Of a DNA stretch of 6,406 bases, positions 1 through 5,488 are shown one piece after another. The DNA comes from JABIEQ01 sp964516055 (GTDB lineage Bacteria; Patescibacteriota; Patescibacteriia; Magasanikbacterales; UBA922). The position numbers and the translations under genes were made by a program. Location: positions 1 to 6,406 of the forward strand of contig CAZEYK010000053.1 of the NCBI GenBank assembly GCA_964516055.1, given 5' to 3'. The notes below the pieces were generated by a model. That model ran no database searches and was not told the origin of the DNA. It saw only the letters and a program-made list of their open reading frames with translations. The stretch's first letter is position 1. The number at the start of each line of letters is the position of its first letter.

Positions 1-1043
1 TTCACAAACCCGTTCATTTCCATAAGCATCAGCGTACTCATGATAACGGTATTGGAAAGTGTACTCATACGAATCAACTCATCAATATGGGTCGGTTCCG
101 TAGACAAAAGGGATAATAGGTCACGTTCATGTTGGCTGGACGGGTATTTCTTGGGTGTTGTAGCAGAATCTTCAAGATCTTGCAACTGGAGGATTTCCAA
201 TATATCGGTATATGAGGTGATAGGGTGTGCTCCTTGTTTCAATAAGTCATTCGTTCCTTGGGCTGTTGGTGAGGTGATATTTTGGGGAACTACCATAACT
301 TCACGATTATATTGTAAAGCACAGTCTGCTGTAATTAAAGAACCCGATTTTTTTGGTGCTTCAATGACTACTGTTCCTCGAGATAATCCAGCAATGATCC
401 TATTTCTTTTTGGAAAAGAATATATAGTGGGCTGCACAAGGGGAGGATACTCAGATACAATACTGCCACCCTTTGTAATAATTTCTTCTGACAACTGATA
501 ATGTGCTCTTGGGGCAACGGTATGTGCATCAATACCACCGGCAAGCACGGCAACCGTTATTCCTCCTGAGCGGAGGCAGGCGTTGTGCGCAATAGCATCA
601 ATACCTAAGGCTAACCCACTAATAACATGTACCCCTCGCGTAGCAATATCTCCCACAAGTTGTTCAGTCACTTGTTTTCCATAGCTAGTATTTTTTCGTG
701 TACCAACAACCCCTACGGTTTTGGTAGAAAAAAATGTATTGCCACGAACGAACAAACAAATGGGAGGATCCGTAATCGTTGAAAGAAGCACTGGATATTG
801 ATCATCGCCAAGCGCAATAGGAGTGATTCCATATAATGCAAGTTCTTGTGATATGTGTGACAGTGATACCGTGGGCTTCCATTGAAACCATGCCTCAATC
901 GTCGAGGCATTCCAACCAATCGCGCGGAGTTGATTGTGTGTTGCCAAAAACGTTGATTCAAGCGTAAAAAAAGACGCTGACAATTGTGTATAGCGTCTAT
1001 AGGTCATCTGTGGAAAATACGAAAGTACTACCTCCTTTTTCAT
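1..1043 (-). CDS. dprA: DNA-processing protein DprA (3' end cut by window edge)
   Basis: DprA binds single-stranded DNA entering by natural transformation and loads RecA on it in the cytoplasm. The frame stays open from an ATG at 1043 to the left edge and gives 347 residues. A divergent N-terminal helical region (about 1-75) is followed by the Rossmann-like DprA core: VGVVGTRKNTSYG (110-122), SGLALGIDAIAH (142-153), SEYPP (197-201), FPKRNRIIAGLS (210-221) and GSLITA (234-239). Residues about 303-347 match the C-terminal winged-helix domain, so only a few codons should be missing. In the usual VPG motif the Gly is Gln (VPQ, 252-254), and the usual YP after the GGID motif reads AP. The start is supported by GGAGG 5 nt upstream. 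It lies 21 nt after pth and is probably cotranscribed with it. The family call is firm; active competence is not shown by this window. Confidence 0.95.
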   Translation of the reverse strand, partial: MKKEVVLSYFPQMTYRRYTQLSASFFTLESTFLATHNQLRAIGWNASTIEAWFQWKPTVSLSHISQELALYGITPIALGDDQYPVLLSTITDPPICLFVRGNTFFSTKTVGVVGTRKNTSYGKQVTEQLVGDIATRGVHVISGLALGIDAIAHNACLRSGGITVAVLAGGIDAHTVAPRAHYQLSEEIITKGGSIVSEYPPLVQPTIYSFPKRNRIIAGLSRGTVVIEAPKKSGSLITADCALQYNREVMVVPQNITSPTAQGTNDLLKQGAHPITSYTDILEILQLQDLEDSATTPKKYPSSQHERDLLSLLSTEPTHIDELIRMSTLSNTVIMSTLMLMEMNGFV

Positions 1044-1046
1044 ATA

Positions 1047-1053
1047 CCCCTCC
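1047..1053 (-). promoter_or_regulatory. Ribosome binding site of dprA
   Basis: GGAGGGG on the minus strand, with the GGAGG core 5 nt before the ATG. It is the clearest Shine-Dalgarno sequence in the window. It belongs to a gene inside an operon, whereas the genes placed first after a promoter here have none. Confidence 0.75.
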
Positions 1054-1064
1054 GTGATAATGAA

Positions 1065-1610
1065 TTATAAATCTTCTTCAATTAATACGACTGCTCGTAC
1101 AATCATTTCTTTTAGTGTTTTTTTTTCAAACACACCAAATTTACCGAGCACAAATTTTGAGGTGTTTGACATTTTTTTCTCATTAGTACTTTTAATACCA
1201 AGACGAACCCGCCAAAACGCTTGAGATTTAATAGACTGAATAATAGATTTTACTCCGTTGTGTCCGGCATGACCTCTATTATCTTGCATTTTAATTTCCC
1301 CAAGAGGAAGGTCTTTGTCATCATGAACCACAAGTAAATGTTCCGCTGTCATTTTATAAAAATGGCCAATTAGTTGCACCGCGTGACCAGAGGCGTTCAT
1401 AAAGGTAAGTGGCTTTGCCAAAATAACTTTTTCACCATGAACCGTTCCCCCACAGGTGTAGGCATTAAACTTTTTGCTCAGCTGCCATTCAGAAAAAGAA
1501 TTTCGTTGAGCCAAAGAATCACGCAACGCATCAAGCACAAGGAACCCGACATTATGTCGAGTTTTCTCATAGCGTTTCCCTGGATTACCGAGACCTACAA
1601 TAAGCTTCAT
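1065..1610 (-). CDS. pth: Peptidyl-tRNA hydrolase
   Basis: Pth cleaves the ester bond of peptidyl-tRNAs that drop off stalled ribosomes, recycling the tRNA in the cytosol. The 181 residues from this ATG are close to the usual family length. The protein opens with the family hallmark MKLIVGLGNPG. Visible active-site residues are N9, H19 (in TRHNVGF; equivalent to E. coli His20), N72 (in TFMNASG), D97 (in VVHDD) and N118 (in GHNG). The C-terminal third is the usual FVLGKF plus a helix. The start is uncertain: an in-frame TTG at 1622 would add four residues (MSIF), and the only upstream Shine-Dalgarno-like AGGAA lies 23 nt before the chosen ATG. I chose 1610 because the family normally begins at this motif. 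It lies between der (63 nt upstream) and dprA (21 nt downstream). Confidence 0.95.
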   Translation of the reverse strand: MKLIVGLGNPGKRYEKTRHNVGFLVLDALRDSLAQRNSFSEWQLSKKFNAYTCGGTVHGEKVILAKPLTFMNASGHAVQLIGHFYKMTAEHLLVVHDDKDLPLGEIKMQDNRGHAGHNGVKSIIQSIKSQAFWRVRLGIKSTNEKKMSNTSKFVLGKFGVFEKKTLKEMIVRAVVLIEEDL

Positions 1611-1633
1611 AAAAATGGACAATGTTCATGAAA

Positions 1634-1638
1634 TTCCT
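1634..1638 (-). promoter_or_regulatory. Shine-Dalgarno-like AGGAA upstream of pth, poorly placed
   Basis: AGGAA on the minus strand in the der-pth spacer. It is 4 nt before an out-of-frame ATG (1629), 11 nt before the in-frame TTG (1622) and 23 nt before the likely pth ATG (1610). It therefore either serves the TTG start or a 14-codon overlapping reading frame at 1629-1585. Which one cannot be decided from the sequence. Confidence 0.35.
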
Positions 1639-1673
1639 GTGTACAAATAAAGAACGATGTAACGATTGATAAA

Positions 1674-3074
1674 TTATCTTTTTGTCTTCCGTAACTTTAT
1701 TATAATAGGTGAGCCAATAAAATCAAATTCTTCGCGGAGTTTGTTTTCCAAAAAGTTGATATATGATCGATGAATGGATGTACGGTATTTAATAAATACC
1801 TCAAATACTGGTGGCGCAGTGGCAATTTGTCGAATACCCATAACTTTTGGTTGGCGGGTACCTTTTCCACGAGATGGTTTATGCGTACGAGTTGCTTGCA
1901 ACAAGAAATATTCTAATTGTTTAATAGGAACTTGTGTGTGACGTGCTTTCCACACCGTCATAATTTCTGGGAATATATTATGCGTTCGGTATCCGGTCTT
2001 TCCACTGACAAGTAATACAGGAGCAAATTTAAGATGAGGAAAATGACTTTTTACCATCTCCATTGCTTTTTTCTGGTGTTCTTCTTCCTTGTCTTCAGAT
2101 AAATCCCATTTATTTATCAAAATGATAACACTCGTCCCACGTTTTTCCAGTAACCCCCCAAGTTGTCTATCTTGACTGGAAATAGGTTGGCTGCCATCAA
2201 TAACAAATAACACAATATCTGAATCTTCAATAGATTTGATACTTTTATGAATACCTTCATTTTCTAATCCTCGATCTACTTTTGATTTTCTGCGAATACC
2301 TGCGGTATCAACAAATGTAATATGTTGTTGCAATGTTTTCCCCTCAGGAGTTGTATATGGATATACCATCAGCGTGTCGTATGGCTCTCGTGTGGTATGC
2401 GCCAAATCACTAACAATCACTTTTTCTTCACCTATCAATTTATTAAACAACGATGATTTTCCAACATTTGGTTTTCCAATCAAACTAATCCGAATGTGAT
2501 CTTTTGGTTCAATAATATTTTTTTTCGGTCGGGTAGATGTTGAGTGGAGTAATCGATACACCTCATCAAGTAAATCACCAACATTAAATCCACTTGCCGC
2601 AGAAATAGGGAAGGCCTCTCCAAGACCAAGTTTTAACCACTCGTATGATTGAAAGTTATTACGAATATCATTGTTGTCTGCTTTGTTTGCTACAACAAGC
2701 ACAGGTTTAAGGTTGATACGTCGTAATCGTTTAGCAAGTTCTTTTTCTTGTGGAAGAATGCCTGTTTTTGCATCGGTCACAAATAAAATAACATCTGCTT
2801 GTTTCATCGCAATTTCACTTTGACGCAAGATTGCTTGTTCAAGTGGAATTTCATCAGTAAAGGTAAGTCCTCCCGTATCAATAACCTTGGCATGTTTTCC
2901 ACGCCAAAGCACCACGCCTTCATTTGGCGTTCGTGTTGTTCCTGGAATATCAGAAACAAGTGCTTTTGACTGTTCAATAAGTTTGTTAAACAACGTAGAT
3001 TTTCCAACATTTACTCGACCAACAAGGACAATAACAGGAAGATTGTCAAGTTGTTGTGCAGCTGGGTTAGCCAT
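1674..3074 (-). CDS. der: Ribosome-assembly GTPase Der (EngA)
   Basis: Der is an essential GTPase with two tandem G domains that helps mature the 50S ribosomal subunit. The 466 residues are within the normal family range. G domain 1 shows P-loop GRVNVGKS (19-26), DTGG (66-69) and NKAD (130-133). G domain 2 shows GKPNVGKS (200-207), DTAG (256-259) and NKWD (321-324). Residues about 385-466 form the C-terminal KH-like domain, ending in the basic LRKTKR. Some conserved positions vary: Val21 replaces the usual Pro in the first P-loop; the usual TRD after switch I of domain 1 reads TRT; and the domain 2 sequence reads AHTTRE where AGTTRD is usual. No Shine-Dalgarno sequence precedes the ATG. A weak -10-like TCTAAT (minus strand, 3091-3086) lies 11 nt before it, so der may have its own promoter or be read from the LCP gene upstream. 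pth follows after 63 nt. Confidence 0.97.
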   Translation of the reverse strand: MANPAAQQLDNLPVIVLVGRVNVGKSTLFNKLIEQSKALVSDIPGTTRTPNEGVVLWRGKHAKVIDTGGLTFTDEIPLEQAILRQSEIAMKQADVILFVTDAKTGILPQEKELAKRLRRINLKPVLVVANKADNNDIRNNFQSYEWLKLGLGEAFPISAASGFNVGDLLDEVYRLLHSTSTRPKKNIIEPKDHIRISLIGKPNVGKSSLFNKLIGEEKVIVSDLAHTTREPYDTLMVYPYTTPEGKTLQQHITFVDTAGIRRKSKVDRGLENEGIHKSIKSIEDSDIVLFVIDGSQPISSQDRQLGGLLEKRGTSVIILINKWDLSEDKEEEHQKKAMEMVKSHFPHLKFAPVLLVSGKTGYRTHNIFPEIMTVWKARHTQVPIKQLEYFLLQATRTHKPSRGKGTRQPKVMGIRQIATAPPVFEVFIKYRTSIHRSYINFLENKLREEFDFIGSPIIIKLRKTKR

Positions 3075-3102
3075 ATGGTATACGTATTAGATAGTTTACT
3101 GG

Positions 3103-3120
3103 GCCTGCCAGTAGGCAGGC
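3103..3120 (-). repeat. GC-rich palindrome, 7-bp stem with 4-nt loop
   Basis: A perfect inverted repeat, GCCTGCC and GGCAGGC, around a 4-nt loop in the LCP-der spacer. It is strikingly GC-rich in an AT-rich region, which resembles a dispersed REP-like palindrome. No T-run follows on either strand, so a standard intrinsic terminator is unlikely. Confidence 0.7.
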
Positions 3121-3121
3121 G

Positions 3122-3165
3122 GCCAATCGTTCATAATCAAGATGGCTTTTCTATGAACGATTGGC
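3122..3165 (-). repeat. Perfect 14-bp inverted repeat with 16-nt loop
   Basis: Arms at 3122-3135 and 3152-3165 are perfectly complementary (GCCAATCGTTCATA and its reverse complement), with a 16-nt loop. It starts 15 nt after the LCP stop codon on the minus strand and is directly followed by the GC-rich palindrome, so the transcript would fold into two adjacent stem-loops before der. There is no U-tract. It could protect the 3' end of the LCP mRNA, weaken read-through into der, or bind a protein. The pairing is directly visible; the role is not. Confidence 0.75.
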
Positions 3166-3179
3166 TGCAAGCGGGTAAT

Positions 3180-4646
3180 TTAATCAATAAAATCTTCACC
3201 TAAAATAACAAGAATATCAGTATCTTCTCGAACAGAAGAACTTGGTGCATTTCCTTCTCGTACAGAAATCGATAACGTTTGTTTCAGTAGATCAACTACT
3301 TCCGGAGAAACACTATCAGACATAATATAAATACCACTTTGTGGAACAGGGCGTTCATTGGTATTCCCTATATCCTGGATAATAACTTGTTTATCAACAA
3401 GTTGTTTTTTTGCACGGGCAGCCAGACCAGGAACCCATGTCCCATTCAACACCTCAATGTTCGTTGTTGGAAGGGGAGGAAGATTTTGTTCTGGAGTATC
3501 ATTTTCTACCACAGAAATTTGTGGCGGAATCACGTCACCTTCTTTATCAAAAATATGTGCAATTGCATAATTAATGCCTTCAAAAGATCCTGCCTTTGGT
3601 TCCAAAATAAACGCTCCTACAGGACTATAGCCTTGTTTCAAATATCCCTCAGTACTGTCGTCAAGCGTAAGACGAATAATATTTGATGTGTCCAATTCCT
3701 TTGCCATCTTGAGCATAGCAATCATATCGGAGAATTCCATATTCGTAGTAACGTGCTTGTCAAGTGAGGTAATGATTTCGTTCAAACGAATAGGGTTTAA
3801 AATTGTTCCCGCTGAAAGCACTTTTTCTTTCAATGCAAGAATAATTTTTTGTTGTCGTTTACTTCTTGCGTAGTCAGATCCTTCCCAATTATTTCCGTGC
3901 CGAGATCGTGCAAAGATCAATGCAGTTTGTCCATTCATTGTTTGGACACCTTGTTGGAATGAAACAGTTTTATATTCCTCATTAGGTGCAGGATATTCTG
4001 TATCAACAAATGATCGTTCTACCTCCACCGTTACTCCCCCAACAGCATCAACCATCTCACCAAATGCTTTGAAGTCAATTCGACCGTAATACTGAATATC
4101 AATATCAAACGTATCTTCAATAACTTCTGTAGCAAATGCGGCGCCCCATTGTGGTTTGTTGGCTTCACCAAAGGCATTTGCGTGATTAATTTTTTGCCAA
4201 CCATATCCTGGGATATCCACACCCAGATCACGCGGAATGGAAATCATCGCCACCTGATTCGTGGACGGTTTCACACTAACGATAATAATGGTATCTGCAA
4301 GATATGGACCATCATGACCAGCACCACCCATACCGAGTAAAAGAATATTAATTCGATCATCTTTTTTTCCAGCAAGTTCAGGCTCTTTATGAAATACTAG
4401 CTGACTCAAGCGTTTAATAAAGTTTCCTGGGTTCTTTGGTTCAAGAGTAACAGGGTCGTAGTCAGTTGGGCTGTTAAACGCACTTTTTGAAAATGCATAG
4501 GTGATCACACAACCGCCAATAAACAAAAATACCACCATAAGAAGAATAAACAATCCTCGACGTCCTTTTGTAGGAGTGTGAGGTAATTCTTCAGAATGAA
4601 TATGGGGTGTTTCTGGTAAAAAATTTACAGACGTGTGTTGCTGCAT
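3180..4646 (-). CDS. LCP (LytR-CpsA-Psr) family cell-envelope protein
   Basis: LCP proteins are membrane-anchored phosphotransferases that move lipid-linked glycopolymers onto peptidoglycan or other surface acceptors outside the membrane. The 488 residues show a cytoplasmic N-terminus (1-29), one transmembrane helix (about 31-52) after Arg29-Arg30, an extracytoplasmic LCP catalytic domain (about 97-278), and a C-terminal LytR_C-like domain (about 395-484, starting NIEVLNGTWVPGLA). LCP motifs include ILLLGMGG (101-108), ADTIIIVSV (117-125), SIPRD (136-140) and the Arg-rich FARSRH (245-250) with DYARSKRQQ (258-266). The lipid-phosphate-binding arginines R139, R247, R249, R261 and R264 are present. 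There is no Shine-Dalgarno sequence, and a promoter 9 nt upstream suggests a leaderless mRNA. It is divergent from the membrane-protein gene at 4732. The exact polymer is unknown, so no symbol is given. Confidence 0.93.
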   Translation of the reverse strand: MQQHTSVNFLPETPHIHSEELPHTPTKGRRGLFILLMVVFLFIGGCVITYAFSKSAFNSPTDYDPVTLEPKNPGNFIKRLSQLVFHKEPELAGKKDDRINILLLGMGGAGHDGPYLADTIIIVSVKPSTNQVAMISIPRDLGVDIPGYGWQKINHANAFGEANKPQWGAAFATEVIEDTFDIDIQYYGRIDFKAFGEMVDAVGGVTVEVERSFVDTEYPAPNEEYKTVSFQQGVQTMNGQTALIFARSRHGNNWEGSDYARSKRQQKIILALKEKVLSAGTILNPIRLNEIITSLDKHVTTNMEFSDMIAMLKMAKELDTSNIIRLTLDDSTEGYLKQGYSPVGAFILEPKAGSFEGINYAIAHIFDKEGDVIPPQISVVENDTPEQNLPPLPTTNIEVLNGTWVPGLAARAKKQLVDKQVIIQDIGNTNERPVPQSGIYIMSDSVSPEVVDLLKQTLSISVREGNAPSSSVREDTDILVILGEDFID

Positions 4647-4655
4647 ATCAGGCTT

Positions 4656-4684
4656 AGTCTAGCGGAAAATTGATAAAAAAACAA
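4656..4684 (-). promoter_or_regulatory. Predicted promoter of the LCP gene
   Basis: On the minus strand, -35-like TTGTTT (4684-4679) and -10-like TAGACT (4661-4656) are separated by 17 nt. The -10 ends 9 nt before the ATG at 4646, so transcription should start within about three bases of the start codon. The hexamers match consensus only moderately, but spacing and position agree with the two stronger promoters in this window. Confidence 0.4.
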
Positions 4685-4713
4685 GTTTACCTGTGGCTAA
4701 GAGAACAGAGGTA

Positions 4714-4722
4714 TGCTATACT
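4714..4722 (+). promoter_or_regulatory. Extended -10 promoter of the 167-aa membrane protein gene
   Basis: TGCTATACT is a TGn-extended -10 element (TATACT at 4717-4722) that ends 9 nt before the ATG at 4732. No good -35 is seen at the normal distance, which is common for extended -10 promoters. The surrounding string GGTATGCTA is repeated in front of recG. Confidence 0.6.
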
Positions 4723-4731
4723 TCCATCACT

Positions 4732-5235
4732 ATGCCACAAGCAATAACAAAAAATACCATTACCGGTGATATTATCCATCACTGGCAAGTAGACGAATAC
4801 GACAAACACGAACGAGGAACATGGTGGTACGTCTTAATTATTCCGCTGACCATAGCCTTGATTATTTATGGGCTATTTAGCCAAAATTTTTTATTTTCCC
4901 TCATTATTATCCTGTTTAGTATTATTCTGTTTCTTCAGGCCCATCAACACCCACAAAAGATTGATTTTGCCATTACCGACCTTGGAGTCGTTGTAGGTAA
5001 CAGATTATACACATTTTCAGAATTTAGTGAGTTTTTTCTTATTTATCAGCCACCATTCGTAAAAACGTTATATTTAGAAACCAAAAGCGCCTTTCGGCCA
5101 ATTCTTCGCATTCCGTTAAACGAAGAAAATCCACTAGATATACGAAACACTCTTACCGAATTTCTTGATGAAAATCTTGAAAAAGAAGAAGAACCACTAA
5201 CAGAGACCTTTGTTCGAAACTGGAAACTCCATTAA
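4732..5235 (+). CDS. Small two-helix membrane protein of unknown function
   Basis: I do not recognise a named function. The 167-residue product has a polar N-terminus (1-30, with WQVDEYDKHERGTWW at 18-32), two adjacent hydrophobic helices (about 33-49 and 53-70) likely forming a membrane hairpin, then a soluble domain (about 75-145) with alternating beta-type segments (IDFAITDLGVVVG, RLYTFSEFSEFFLIY, TLYLETK, ILRIPL) and an acidic tail. Two helices followed by a small beta domain recall bacterial PH-like membrane proteins, an architecture also found in uncharacterised Patescibacteria proteins; this is inference. The ATG at 4732 is preferred over an in-frame GTG at 4693 because the extended -10 lies between them and would be inside the longer frame. 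No Shine-Dalgarno sequence is present. A hairpin terminator begins 16 nt after the stop, so the gene seems to be transcribed alone. Confidence 0.85.
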   Translation: MPQAITKNTITGDIIHHWQVDEYDKHERGTWWYVLIIPLTIALIIYGLFSQNFLFSLIIILFSIILFLQAHQHPQKIDFAITDLGVVVGNRLYTFSEFSEFFLIYQPPFVKTLYLETKSAFRPILRIPLNEENPLDIRNTLTEFLDENLEKEEEPLTETFVRNWKLH

Positions 5236-5251
5236 AAAAAGACTCAGAAAT

Positions 5252-5288
5252 AAAAAACGTCGCTATATTGACGTTTTTTTATTTTTTT
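5252..5288 (+). terminator. Hairpin terminator after the 167-aa membrane protein gene
   Basis: A 10-bp perfect stem (5252-5261 with 5270-5279), made of six A-T pairs and the core ACGTC/GACGT, closes an 8-nt loop. It is followed by a T-rich stretch to 5288. Only part of the stem is GC-rich, so strength is uncertain, but its position just after the stop at 5235 and the T-tract fit an intrinsic terminator. Its right arm also carries the -35 of the tRNA promoter. Confidence 0.7.
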
Positions 5289-5296
5289 ACTATACT
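5268..5296 (+). promoter_or_regulatory. Promoter of the tRNA-Arg gene
   Basis: TTGACG (5268-5273) and TATACT (5291-5296), each one base off the consensus hexamers, are separated by exactly 17 nt. The -10 ends 13 nt before the mature tRNA 5' end, leaving a short leader for RNase P to remove. The -35 lies in the loop end and right arm of the preceding terminator. Confidence 0.65.
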
Positions 5297-5309
5297 CTGG
5301 ATGAAAAAA

Positions 5310-5381
5310 GCTCTCGTCGTTCAATGGATAGGACATTGGTTTGCGGAACCGAAGATCTAAGTTCGATTCTTAGCGAGAGCA
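5310..5381 (+). tRNA. tRNA-Arg, anticodon GCG
   Basis: The 72-nt cloverleaf folds completely. The acceptor stem is GCTCTCG/CGAGAGC, the D stem GTTC/GGAC with one G-T pair and loop AATGGATA, the anticodon stem TTGGT/ACCGA with one G-T pair and loop TTGCGGA (anticodon 5343-5345), the variable loop AGAT, and the T stem CTAAG/CTTAG with loop TTCGATT. The discriminator is A and the 3' CCA is not encoded. A20 in the D-loop and C35 in the anticodon are known arginine identity elements. G34 would read CGC and CGT; CGT is the commonest arginine codon in the nearby recG segment. Bacteria usually have A34, edited to inosine, in this tRNA. Confidence 0.93.
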
Positions 5382-5425
5382 CAAAAGAAAAAAACCAAAA
5401 ACAAGAAAGCAAGAAAAAAAATGAT

Positions 5426-5454
5426 AGTAAGAATATACGTGTTCTTGCTTTTTT
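5426..5454 (+). terminator. Terminator after tRNA-Arg
   Basis: AGTAAGAA (5426-5433) pairs with TTCTTGCT (5442-5449) through 8 bp with one G-T, closing an 8-nt loop, and five Ts follow. An upstream copy AGCAAGAA (5408-5415) pairs perfectly with the same 3' arm but with a 26-nt loop, giving an alternative fold. The stem is AT-rich, so efficiency is uncertain. The T-run overlaps the likely recG -35. Confidence 0.6.
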
Positions 5455-5479
5455 GAAATTCATCAGGGTATGCTACAAT
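5453..5479 (+). promoter_or_regulatory. Promoter of recG
   Basis: The extended -10 TGCTACAAT (hexamer TACAAT at 5474-5479) ends 9 nt before the recG ATG. A candidate -35 TTGAAA (5453-5458) is 15 nt upstream, slightly short of the ideal distance. The layout copies that in front of the gene at 4732, and no Shine-Dalgarno sequence lies between promoter and ATG. Confidence 0.6.
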
Positions 5480-5488
5480 CCACATACT

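Noticed and set aside
40..498. 152-codon open frame on the plus strand
   Set aside because: It lies fully antisense to the well-supported dprA frame and shows no family motif or ribosome-binding site.
1661..1668. AACGATTG on both sides of der (also at 3157-3164), as a possible target-site duplication
   Set aside because: der is a universal core gene with no transposase or terminal repeats nearby; an 8-base match in AT-rich spacers is plausible by chance.
3086..3091. TCTAAT as a separate der promoter on the minus strand
   Set aside because: The hexamer is near consensus but lacks an extended TG and a -35; the -35 position falls in the GC-rich palindrome. Too weak to list as a feature.
3339..3686. 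115-codon open frame on the plus strand
   Set aside because: It is antisense to the LCP coding sequence and has no recognisable protein features.
4693..4731. In-frame GTG start giving a 13-residue longer membrane protein
   Set aside because: The extended -10 at 4714-4722 would lie inside the coding region, and no ribosome-binding site precedes the GTG.
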